A DNA stretch of 5,599 bases, from positions 1 to 5,599 of the forward strand of contig CAJOOE010000084.1 in the NCBI GenBank assembly GCA_905236145.1, in the 5' to 3' direction. The stretch's first letter is position 1. Every line of letters starts with the position of its first letter. This document shows positions 1 to 5,599 of this stretch, piece after piece. Below the pieces are notes generated by a model, which ran no database searches, was not told the DNA's origin, and worked only from the letters and a program-made list of their open reading frames with translations. Both the position numbers and the translations under genes were made by a program. Origin of the DNA: an uncultured Selenomonadaceae bacterium. Its GTDB lineage: Bacteria; Bacillota; Negativicutes; Selenomonadales; Selenomonadaceae.

Positions 1-30
1 AAGGAGCGTGTCGCCGGACACGCTCCTTTT
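1..30 (+). terminator. Rho-independent terminator of a gene upstream of the window
   Basis: Bases 1-12 and 17-28 form a perfect 12-bp inverted repeat around the 4-base loop GCCG, and the right arm runs into TTTT-G-TTT. This is a classic intrinsic terminator for plus-strand transcription, so a gene reading rightwards probably ends just before the window. The same hairpin lies about 150 bases beyond the stop codon of the minus-strand fusion gene and could also end that transcript if an A run precedes base 1, which cannot be seen. No other terminator was found for the fusion gene. Confidence 0.85.
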
Positions 31-179
31 GTTTCGGAAATAACGATTTTTCACACAGACGAATGTTCAATCAAACTTTCGGTTATTCAATTTAGTCGCT
101 CTTTAAATCTTTTCTTGCATAACTCTGCCGAAGATTGGCAACATTCTTTGGTAAGTCAGCCGTATCCGAGCAATTTGGG
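31..179. other. Gene-free gap between terminator and fusion-gene stop codon
   Basis: This stretch separates the terminator hairpin from the stop codon of the minus-strand GH13-GH77 gene. It is AT-rich. I see no convincing open reading frame, no tRNA-like fold and no clear promoter on either strand. The only structure noted is a weak TGCC/GGCA pairing at 126-140, which lacks a following T run on either strand. It is best read as the 3' untranslated tail of the fusion-gene transcript. Confidence 0.6.
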
Positions 180-3100
180 TTATCTCAGGTATTTGTTGCA
201 GAGTTGTTTCAATTTTCCCGCCGCCGCATGAAGTTTGTAATCCGGAGAGAGTCGCCAAGCCCAATTTGTCCCGACCGTTCCCGGCGTATTCATTCTGGCT
301 TTGCTGTCCAATCTCAAAACGTCCTGCATCGGCAAAATCGTAAATCTTGACTCTGAGGCGTAAGCAAATTCAATCAATTTTTTGCAAACATCGTCCGGGC
401 GGCGAACGTCCGCACCGAGCAAGGCCGCGATCGTAGCTTTGTCGGCATTGTCAATATCTTCCATAAACCAGCCGACGGTTGTATTGTTGTCATGAGTTCC
501 GGTGTAAGTTATGCTGTTTTCCGGAGCGACAAAACCGATTCGCCCGTCCTCATTCAAATTGAGTTCAAAGTGCAAAACTTTCATGCCGGGAAAACCGCAA
601 TCCTGCCGGAGTTCTTCGACTTCGTCCGTTATTATTCCCAGATCTTCGGCGACAATTTTTGCGTCGCCGAACTCTTTTTTCATCTCCCGGAAAAATTTCA
701 CTCCCGGACCTTTAATCCATTCGCCGTTAATCGCATTTTCCGCATCTCCGTCAACCGACCAGTAAGACTCAAAAGCCCGGAAATGATCCACGCGAACCAT
801 GTCAACCAATTCGTAAAGGCGTTTGAAACGCAATTTCCACCATTTAAATTTGTCTTTCTCCATGACTTTCCAGTTGTATTGAGGATTGCCCCAAAGCTGA
901 CCGGTCGCACTGAAATAATCCGGCGGGACTCCCGCAACTTTTTCCGGTCTGCCTTCCTCATCAATTTCAAAAAGTTTCGGATTAGCCCAAACGTCCGCAC
1001 TGTCGCCGGAAACAAATATCGGCATATCGCCCATAATCTCAATATTTCTGTCGCGGGCGTAATCGTGAAGTTTTTGCCATTGCAAATTGAAAATATACTG
1101 CTCGAAAGCCGCTTGAAACATTTCTTCGGCAAGTTCTTTTCGGAGATTGTTCAAGGTTGCAACGTCGCGTTTTTTGATTTCTTCGTCCCAATCAATCCAG
1201 TAAGTGTCGTTAAATTTTTTCTTCAACGCCGCAAACAAAGTATAATCGTCCAGCCAATAACCTTCAGCCGCGACAAATTTGTCGAAGTCGTTTTTGAGTT
1301 TCGCATCCTCGAAAATTTTTGTCTTGAAATTTCCGAACGCCTTTTTCAACGCCGAATTTTTAAAATTGATGACTTTTTGAAAATCGACGTTGCCGAACTC
1401 CTCAACTTCCCCGTCCGGTTTTTGCAAAAGTCCCATTGAGATCAAGCCGTCCGGAGAAATGAGCATGGGATTGCCTGCAAATGCGGAAGGTGATTGATAG
1501 GGAGAGTAGCCGAAACCGACCGGATTGAGCGGCAGAATTTGCCAAATGGTCTGCCCCGCCTCTTTCAAATAATCGACAAAATCAAATGCCTCTTTGCCCA
1601 AATCGCCGATGCCGTATTTTGACGGAAGGCTTGTCGGGTGAAGTAAAATACCGGCTCTGTGATCATAATTTTGTTGCGGGGGAATGTGCCTGAGCAAAAC
1701 GCCTTCAAGCGGATTGATTTTAAATTTGACCCGTCCGCGAATTACCGGAAATTTTTTCGCCGGATTTTTTTCGTCGAAAGCGTCAACAAATATGCCGTTC
1801 GCAAAATCGCTGACATCAAAGGAAACTTCATGCACGTCATGGCGGGAGCGGTTGAAGGCGATAAGGAAAATATCATTTTTCGCGTCAACGTCAAACAAAT
1901 CATGACCGTTGCGAATAACGCGGGCGTAAGCAAAAATATTGTCGTATGACGGGAGCGGCAAAAATTCGCCGGTCTGCAAAACAATATTTTCATTCCGCAT
2001 TTTTATATACTTCTTGTAAGTTTCGCGGAGTTCTTCGTCGCCGTCGTCCCATTTGTAAGGTCTGCGGTTGGTGGGATCTTTGAAACCCTGCATACCTATT
2101 TCATCGCCGTAATAAATGCAGGGAACGCCGGGATAGGTCATTTGCCAGAGAGCCGCCATTTTCAGCCGGGCTTTGCCGAGTTTTTCCGCCGCCGGATCAA
2201 GTTTAAATCTTGTCTGTTCCGCCGCCGGCATCAAATCGTAATAAGGAGCCTCGCCGAAAATCGTAACCGGACGCATAATGTCATGACTTGAGATCAAATT
2301 CATCATCGCGTGGAAATTTTCTCTCGGATAATTTTCCCTCAGGCTTTCCATTCGACGCATACAAAGAGTGCCGTCAATGTGACCCAAAATAAAATCAAAC
2401 ATATGTTGACGGAAAGGATAATTCATCGCTGAATCCATTTCGTCGCCGCAGAGGTATTGACGCTGAACGCCGTAAGCAACTTTATTTGACGCATCTTCCC
2501 AAACTTCGCCGATCATAACGGCATCGGGATTTGTTTTTTTGAGTTCCGCAAAAAATGCCTGCGAAAATTCGGAAGGCAGTTCGTCAATGACGTCAAGCCG
2601 CCAGCCGCTTATCCCCTCCTTCATCCAATGATGCAAGACGCTGTTTTCGTCGTGAATTATAAAATTCATATAGGTGGGAGTGGTTTCCCGGACGTTGGGC
2701 AGGGTGTCGAAATTCCACCAGCTGTCATATTCGTAAGGATAATTTCTGAAACTGTACCAGTCGAAATACGGCGAATCTTTTGATTGAAAAGCTCCGAGCG
2801 TGTCATATTTTCCGCGACGATTGAAATATTTGCTGTTGCTGCCGGTGTGGCTGAAAACGCCGTCTATAATTATGCGAATACCTTTTTTCTTCGCCGTGTC
2901 GATCAAATGTTTAAATTCTTCGTTCGTCCCCAAAATCGGATCCGTCTTGTGATAATCTCCGGTATCGTAATGGTGATTGCTTTCCGACTCAAAAATCGGA
3001 TTGAAATAAATTGCGGAAATGCCCAACTCTTTCAAATAATCCAACTTTTTCTCAATGCCGCGAAAATTGCCGCCGTAAAAATCGTAAGCAATAATTTCCT

Positions 3101-3644
3101 TCGTGTCCGGGTCTTTGTAATAAGCCGGCTCATCTTTCCAGCTTGCGTGGTAAACGGCACCTTCTTTTTCTATAATTTCATTTCCGTCGCGATAAAATCT
3201 GTCGGGGAAAATCTGATACATTACAGCGTGTTTGAACCAGTCCGGAGTTTTGGCACCTTTCCTGTAAACGGTAATTTGATAAGCCGGCGGGACGTGGGGA
3301 TAGACATCGCCCAAGCCGCCGAGCATTTCGGAATTGTTGCCGTAATAATAAGTGCCGGTTTCCGTAACGATTATGAAGTAGTACCAGACCAGGCAACCCT
3401 TCTCCGGCATTTTCACGGTGAGCGAATAAAATTTTTCATGCGAATCGCTCTTGTCTTTTGTCGTCAAATTCGTCCACTTTTCGCCGGTTCCCGCCGTCCA
3501 AGTGTGGAGCAAAACCTGATTGATTTTTTCGTCCGTGCGTATACGAATACCGAGTCGCATTTGACTTTCGGTTTCCGCCGCACCGACCGTCGAGCGGTAA
3601 TAAATATTTTGAGAATTGTGTTCTACATTGTTTCCGTTAAGCAT
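180..3644 (-). CDS. GH13 neopullulanase-like / GH77 4-alpha-glucanotransferase fusion
   Basis: The protein is 1154 residues from the chosen start. Residues about 14-130 resemble the beta-sandwich N-domain (CBM34-like) of neopullulanases and cyclomaltodextrinases. Residues about 137-560 are a GH13 barrel: region I DGVFSHTG (261-268), nucleophile D351 in GWRLDVIDE, acid/base E380 in MIGEVWED, third carboxylate D455 in ISSHD, then YYGDEIG and DPTNRRPYKW (523-532). A C-domain fills about 561-655. From 664 to the end is a full-length GH77 amylomaltase: GILLHPTSLPSKYGIGDLG (665-683), the VAGVPPDYFSATGQLWGNP loop (903-921), nucleophile D953 in RVDHFRAF, acid/base E1000 in VAEDLG, and D1052 in GTHDNNT. 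Both catalytic triads are intact. No signal peptide is seen, so cytoplasmic breakdown and disproportionation of maltodextrin or glycogen oligosaccharides is inferred. The ATG at 3644 was chosen because GGGAG sits 8 bases upstream. An in-frame extension to 3803 exists, but its sequence is unlike the family. The exact GH13 specificity (cyclodextrin, pullulan or maltooligosaccharide) cannot be read from sequence. Confidence 0.96.
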   Translation of the reverse strand: MLNGNNVEHNSQNIYYRSTVGAAETESQMRLGIRIRTDEKINQVLLHTWTAGTGEKWTNLTTKDKSDSHEKFYSLTVKMPEKGCLVWYYFIIVTETGTYYYGNNSEMLGGLGDVYPHVPPAYQITVYRKGAKTPDWFKHAVMYQIFPDRFYRDGNEIIEKEGAVYHASWKDEPAYYKDPDTKEIIAYDFYGGNFRGIEKKLDYLKELGISAIYFNPIFESESNHHYDTGDYHKTDPILGTNEEFKHLIDTAKKKGIRIIIDGVFSHTGSNSKYFNRRGKYDTLGAFQSKDSPYFDWYSFRNYPYEYDSWWNFDTLPNVRETTPTYMNFIIHDENSVLHHWMKEGISGWRLDVIDELPSEFSQAFFAELKKTNPDAVMIGEVWEDASNKVAYGVQRQYLCGDEMDSAMNYPFRQHMFDFILGHIDGTLCMRRMESLRENYPRENFHAMMNLISSHDIMRPVTIFGEAPYYDLMPAAEQTRFKLDPAAEKLGKARLKMAALWQMTYPGVPCIYYGDEIGMQGFKDPTNRRPYKWDDGDEELRETYKKYIKMRNENIVLQTGEFLPLPSYDNIFAYARVIRNGHDLFDVDAKNDIFLIAFNRSRHDVHEVSFDVSDFANGIFVDAFDEKNPAKKFPVIRGRVKFKINPLEGVLLRHIPPQQNYDHRAGILLHPTSLPSKYGIGDLGKEAFDFVDYLKEAGQTIWQILPLNPVGFGYSPYQSPSAFAGNPMLISPDGLISMGLLQKPDGEVEEFGNVDFQKVINFKNSALKKAFGNFKTKIFEDAKLKNDFDKFVAAEGYWLDDYTLFAALKKKFNDTYWIDWDEEIKKRDVATLNNLRKELAEEMFQAAFEQYIFNLQWQKLHDYARDRNIEIMGDMPIFVSGDSADVWANPKLFEIDEEGRPEKVAGVPPDYFSATGQLWGNPQYNWKVMEKDKFKWWKLRFKRLYELVDMVRVDHFRAFESYWSVDGDAENAINGEWIKGPGVKFFREMKKEFGDAKIVAEDLGIITDEVEELRQDCGFPGMKVLHFELNLNEDGRIGFVAPENSITYTGTHDNNTTVGWFMEDIDNADKATIAALLGADVRRPDDVCKKLIEFAYASESRFTILPMQDVLRLDSKARMNTPGTVGTNWAWRLSPDYKLHAAAGKLKQLCNKYLR

Positions 3645-3893
3645 TTCAACATCTCCCTTTTGAACATCTCCCCGCCAAAGCCGGAAAGTTCTTGAAAAAA
3701 ATTGACGGTCGTCTGCGAAGAGCCTTCCGCTTACTTTTAAATTTCCCGTACTCTTTGCCGGACTTATACAATACCGAAACCTTGCGAGGGAGCACAGCCT
3801 CAAAAACGATTCAAAGACTTAGTGCGGCAGTCCTCCGCAATGTGATTGTTTTGCCGGCAGAACGACTTAACCGGCAACCGCCTTTTGCCGTTC
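3645..3893 (-). promoter_or_regulatory. Long, probably structured 5' leader of the fusion gene
   Basis: About 250 bases lie between the predicted transcription start near 3893 and the start codon at 3644. At the 5' end, TTGCCGG (minus strand 3877-3871) can pair either with the upstream CGGCAA (3890-3885) or with the downstream CCGGCAA (3857-3851), giving two mutually exclusive hairpins. Further on are a TGCGG/CCGCA hairpin (3839-3823), a GCGGAAG/CTTCGC hairpin with a 3-base loop and one bulge (3730-3715), and a run of seven T (3701-3695). I compared it by memory with common riboswitch consensus cores (TPP, FMN, cobalamin, SAM, purine, glycine, c-di-GMP, T-box) and recognised none. A regulatory role is inferred from length and pairing only. 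Confidence 0.45.
3653..3672 (-). promoter_or_regulatory. Ribosome binding site of the fusion gene, in tandem duplicate
   Basis: GGGAG at 3657-3653 lies 8 bases before the ATG at 3644 and decides this start. A second, near-identical block, GGGGAGATGTTCAAA, lies directly upstream (3672-3658), so the sequence GGGAGATGTT(C/G)AA occurs twice in tandem. Only the downstream copy is followed by an in-frame ATG at a suitable distance. In the upstream copy the corresponding position reads AAG. Confidence 0.7.
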
Positions 3894-3899
3894 GGCTGA

Positions 3900-3928
3900 A
3901 TTTTAACAATTGCCGGTGCCAATGTCAA
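3900..3928 (-). promoter_or_regulatory. Sigma-A-type promoter of the fusion gene
   Basis: On the minus strand a perfect -35 box TTGACA (3928-3923) is followed, after exactly 17 bases, by TAAAAT (3905-3900), one mismatch from the -10 consensus. TG sits one base before the -10 box, making it an extended -10. The predicted start is near 3893. It lies about 60 bases past the stop of the upstream minus-strand NYN gene, so the fusion gene has its own promoter even if read-through from that gene also occurs. The spacer contains a copy of the CCGGCAA motif that recurs in the leader. Confidence 0.75.
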
Positions 3929-3988
3929 TATTTGTGCCTTATATCCCCCGCGGGCGTTTCATAAATTTTGAGAAGAAATGTAATTACT
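3929..3988 (-). other. Gap between the NYN gene stop and the fusion-gene promoter
   Basis: These 60 bases follow the TGA of the NYN-domain gene. They contain the short palindromes GTAATTAC (3980-3987) and CCCGCGGG, but no hairpin followed by a T run, so no intrinsic terminator is visible. Read-through from the NYN gene into the leader of the fusion gene is therefore possible. Confidence 0.5.
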
Positions 3989-4504
3989 TCAACCTTTCCT
4001 GAGCTTATCCAATTTAGCGAAAACGTCGTCGGAAATTCTGTCGCCGACTTCGTTTCTTATAACCGGCAAAGTCACATTTCCGAGATATTCTTTCCTTAAA
4101 TGTTGTTTTGCCCGCTTGACCGCCCGGTAAAATTCGCGGGAAGGGTGCCTGTATGCTCCGGCTCCCAAAATGACCGTTTCAATCGCGGCATCGGAACTTA
4201 CGACGTGGACTTCCCTTTTTTTTCTGACAAGCTCATAAGCCAACCGCTCAATCACGCTGTCCGCCGTTTCTCCGAATCCGCTGTAAATTACCCGGAAAAA
4301 ATTTCCGTACTCCTCGACCCGCTCATCTTCCTCACTCTGCCCGGCATCAAAGACAACAGCCATTTCAAATTTTTCGTAAGCCCCGTACTCCGTCAAATTG
4401 CGAATCAAAATTTCGCGAGCCGTCGCCAAATCTTCAATATTTATCTCCTGCCAAACGTGAATCAAATTATAGCCGTCAATCAGATAATATGCCCGCTTGC
4501 TCAT
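3989..4504 (-). CDS. YacP/Rae1-like NYN-domain ribonuclease
   Basis: The product is 171 residues, matching the usual length of about 170 for the YacP (Rae1) family. Bacillus subtilis Rae1 is a ribosome-associated endonuclease that cuts mRNA during translation. The fold is NYN/PIN-like. Visible signatures are LIDGYNLIH (8-16, with D10 and N13), VVFDAGQ (50-56, with D53), GETADSVIE (78-86, with D82) and VVSSDAA (101-107, with D105). Together these give the acidic cluster expected to bind a divalent metal. The C-terminal part is basic and helical (R119 to about K138), which is consistent with RNA or ribosome contact. It has no signal peptide or membrane segment. The start at 4504 is preceded by GGGAG with a 6-base spacer; the longer frame from 4558 adds 18 residues unlike the family. 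It is divergent from aroB and on the same strand as the fusion gene. The cleavage target is unknown. Confidence 0.92.
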   Translation of the reverse strand: MSKRAYYLIDGYNLIHVWQEINIEDLATAREILIRNLTEYGAYEKFEMAVVFDAGQSEEDERVEEYGNFFRVIYSGFGETADSVIERLAYELVRKKREVHVVSSDAAIETVILGAGAYRHPSREFYRAVKRAKQHLRKEYLGNVTLPVIRNEVGDRISDDVFAKLDKLRKG

Positions 4505-4526
4505 CTCAATCTCCCGTTTCGATTCA

Positions 4527-4542
4527 AAAAAATTTTCTGAAA
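4527..4542 (+). repeat. 16-bp direct repeat, copy 1, beside the NYN gene start
   Basis: The 16-mer AAAAAATTTTCTGAAA occurs here and again at 4604-4619. In this copy the surrounding 19 bases (4523-4541) form a near-perfect palindrome, TTCA...TGAA, with eight of nine pairs matching. It lies just downstream of the candidate NYN-gene -10 box, so it may be a regulator site, or simply an A/T-tract coincidence. Confidence 0.5.
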
Positions 4543-4544
4543 TT

Positions 4545-4572
4545 ATTTTACCGGACACCGTGTAAAAAACAA
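4545..4572 (-). promoter_or_regulatory. Possible promoter of the NYN-domain gene
   Basis: On the minus strand TTGTTT (4572-4567) and TAAAAT (4550-4545) are separated by 16 bases. The -10 has five of six consensus bases, but the -35 matches only its first half. The predicted start near 4538 would leave a leader of about 35 bases before the ATG at 4504. The region is very AT-rich, so a chance match is possible. Confidence 0.35.
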
Positions 4573-4599
4573 CACACTTTTAAATTTTTATGTTATAAT
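4571..4599 (+). promoter_or_regulatory. Extended -10 promoter of aroB
   Basis: A perfect TATAAT at 4594-4599 is preceded by TG at 4591-4592, an extended -10 (TGTTATAAT). The position 17 bases upstream (4571-4576, AACACA) matches only the last three bases of the -35 consensus, a weakness extended -10 promoters tolerate. The predicted start near 4606 leaves about 27 bases of leader before aroB. It overlaps the candidate promoter of the divergent NYN gene. Confidence 0.6.
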
Positions 4600-4603
4600 G
4601 GCG

Positions 4604-4619
4604 AAAAAATTTTCTGAAA
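4604..4619 (+). repeat. 16-bp direct repeat, copy 2, beside the aroB start
   Basis: This is an exact second copy of the 16-mer at 4527-4542, 77 bases away. It sits between the aroB -10 box and the aroB start codon, mirroring the placement of copy 1 relative to the divergent gene. The palindrome around copy 1 is not kept here beyond its A/T core. Confidence 0.5.
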
Positions 4620-4632
4620 GTTGGCGACGGAA

Positions 4633-5599
4633 ATGACTGAAGTAAATGTAAATCTCGGAGAAAATTCTTACAAAATTCAAATAGGAAAAGATATTTTGGG
4701 CGGCGTCGCGGATTTTATAGCGGACTCCGGAAAGTTCGGCGACAAAGTTTTGATTGTCACGGACACAAACGCATTTAAATCCGGAGTGAACGAATTTATC
4801 CGGGGATTTGCCCGGAGAAAGATAATGTTTGAAGTTTCAACCATTCGTGCGGGCGAAACTTCAAAAAATTTACGAGAGGCCGACGAAATTTATACCTGTG
4901 CAATCGAGTGCGGCATTGACAGGAAGTCTTGTATAATTGCCTTGGGCGGCGGCGTTGTCGGCGACCTTGCCGGTTTTGTCGCTGCGACTTTTATGCGTGG
5001 AGTGCCTTTTATTCAAGTCCCGACGACTTTACTTGCTCAAGTTGATTCAAGTGTCGGCGGAAAAACCGGAGTAAATCATGAACTCGGCAAAAATATAATC
5101 GGAGCGTTTCATCAGCCGAAAGCCGTTTTCATTGACCTTACAAAATTGCGTTCGTTGCCCGACCGCGAAATTAAATCCGGACTCGGCGAAATTGTGAAAT
5201 ACGGCGTTATTTACGACTCGGATTTTTTTGCGTATCTTGAAGAAAACGCCGAAAAAATTGTCGCCCGTGATGAGGACGTGCTGGAGTATATGATAAAGCG
5301 TTCCTGCGAAATCAAAGCGGAAGTTGTCGAAAAGGACGAAAAGGAATCGGACTTGCGGCGGATTTTGAATTTCGGTCATACGATGGCTCACGCGATTGAA
5401 ACGGAAACAGGTTACAGAAAATATCGTCACGGCGAGGCGGTAGCAATCGGAATGATCGGAGCGGCTCACGTTGCGGAGAAAATGGGAAAGATTGAATCGG
5501 CGGACGTTCTCAGGATCGAATCTTTGATCGAGCGGCTGGGAATGGTCACGCGTTGCGAAGATTGCGATGTCGAAGATTTATACAATTACACTCTGCACG
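4633..5599 (+). CDS. aroB: 3-dehydroquinate synthase, 3' end cut by the window edge
   Basis: AroB converts 3-deoxy-D-arabino-heptulosonate 7-phosphate to 3-dehydroquinate, the second step of the shikimate route to aromatic amino acids. It is a cytoplasmic enzyme using NAD+ and a divalent metal. The frame stays open for 322 codons with no stop; the family is about 350-360 residues, so roughly the last 30-40 are outside. Family signatures in order are GGGVVGD (105-111, dinucleotide binding), QVPTTLLAQVDSSVGGKTGVNH around 137-149 with K144, GAFHQP, GLGEIVKYG with E186 and K189, LNFGHTMAHAIE with H249, and HGEAVAIGM with H266. E186, H249 and H266 correspond to the known metal ligands of the family. 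The ATG at 4633 fits the family N-terminus. Its ribosome site is weak: GAAAG at 4616-4620, 12 bases upstream. An in-frame TTG at 4621 is a less likely start. Confidence 0.97.
   Translation, partial: MTEVNVNLGENSYKIQIGKDILGGVADFIADSGKFGDKVLIVTDTNAFKSGVNEFIRGFARRKIMFEVSTIRAGETSKNLREADEIYTCAIECGIDRKSCIIALGGGVVGDLAGFVAATFMRGVPFIQVPTTLLAQVDSSVGGKTGVNHELGKNIIGAFHQPKAVFIDLTKLRSLPDREIKSGLGEIVKYGVIYDSDFFAYLEENAEKIVARDEDVLEYMIKRSCEIKAEVVEKDEKESDLRRILNFGHTMAHAIETETGYRKYRHGEAVAIGMIGAAHVAEKMGKIESADVLRIESLIERLGMVTRCEDCDVEDLYNYTLH

Noticed and set aside
492..1439. A 315-codon open frame on the plus strand.
   Set aside because: It lies entirely antisense to the GH77 half of the fusion gene, whose conserved motifs cover the same bases. 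Its translation shows no recognisable domain and it has no ribosome binding site.
180..3644. Identification as the known GlgX/MalQ bifunctional debranching protein.
   Set aside because: The GH13 half has neopullulanase/cyclomaltodextrinase features (CBM34-like N-domain, DGVFSHTG, DPTNRRPYKW) rather than GlgX/isoamylase motifs.
3623..3667. A 14-codon upstream reading frame (start MFKREMLK) overlapping the fusion-gene start.
   Set aside because: Its ATG directly abuts the GGGGAG with no spacer, so initiation is unlikely. It looks like a by-product of the duplicated ribosome-binding block.
2784..3695. A 303-codon open frame on the plus strand.
   Set aside because: It is antisense to the N-domain and GH13 barrel of the fusion gene. 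Its translation shows no family motif, and its length is explained by the codon bias of the opposite strand.
3702..3707. TTGACG on the plus strand as a -35 box.
   Set aside because: No -10-like sequence occurs at 16-18 bases downstream, and no plus-strand gene follows.
3645..3803. In-frame N-terminal extension of the fusion protein by 53 residues.
   Set aside because: The extension is arginine-rich, unlike the family N-terminus, and has no ribosome binding site at its ATG. The ATG at 3644 has a well-placed GGGAG. The extension is also part of the predicted leader.
4100..4540. A 146-codon open frame on the plus strand.
   Set aside because: It is the shadow of the NYN-domain gene, which has clear family motifs on the other strand.
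5047..5469. A 140-codon open frame on the minus strand.
   Set aside because: It is antisense to the most conserved part of aroB.

Overview
The window looks like a chromosomal housekeeping and metabolism region of a bacterium, probably a member of the Bacillota. The evidence is a YacP/Rae1-type NYN-domain gene (a family known mainly from Bacillota, with cyanobacterial relatives), purine-rich GGGAG ribosome binding sites, and moderately AT-rich DNA with many A and T runs. The mix of TTT/AAA/AAT codons with GGC/GCC/CCG codons and the gene content would fit a Negativicutes-like organism, but that placement is a guess. No mobile element, CRISPR array, tRNA or rRNA was seen.

Layout: bases 1-30 hold a perfect 12-bp hairpin followed by T residues, a terminator for a plus-strand gene that ends before the window. 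Bases 31-179 are a gene-free gap. From 3644 down to 180 on the minus strand lies one very large gene for a 1154-residue protein that joins a complete neopullulanase/cyclomaltodextrinase-like GH13 enzyme to a complete GH77 4-alpha-glucanotransferase (MalQ). Upstream of it is a consensus-like promoter (TTGACA, 17 bp, TAAAAT, extended -10) and an untranslated leader of about 250 nt. The leader contains competing hairpins, a seven-T tract and a duplicated Shine-Dalgarno block. From 4504 down to 3989 on the minus strand is a 171-residue YacP/Rae1-like NYN-domain ribonuclease. Divergent from it, starting at 4633 on the plus strand and running off the right edge, is aroB (3-dehydroquinate synthase), missing only its C-terminal end. 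The 128-bp gap between these two holds promoter-like sequences for both directions and a 16-bp direct repeat.

How the genes work together: the fused enzyme would handle intracellular maltodextrin or glycogen-derived oligosaccharides. The GH13 half would hydrolyse alpha-glucosidic links and the GH77 half would disproportionate the short products into longer chains. The ribonuclease and AroB have no obvious metabolic link to it. The most interesting material is the two-enzyme fusion and its long, apparently structured leader. I see no clear evidence of a wholly new biological system here.
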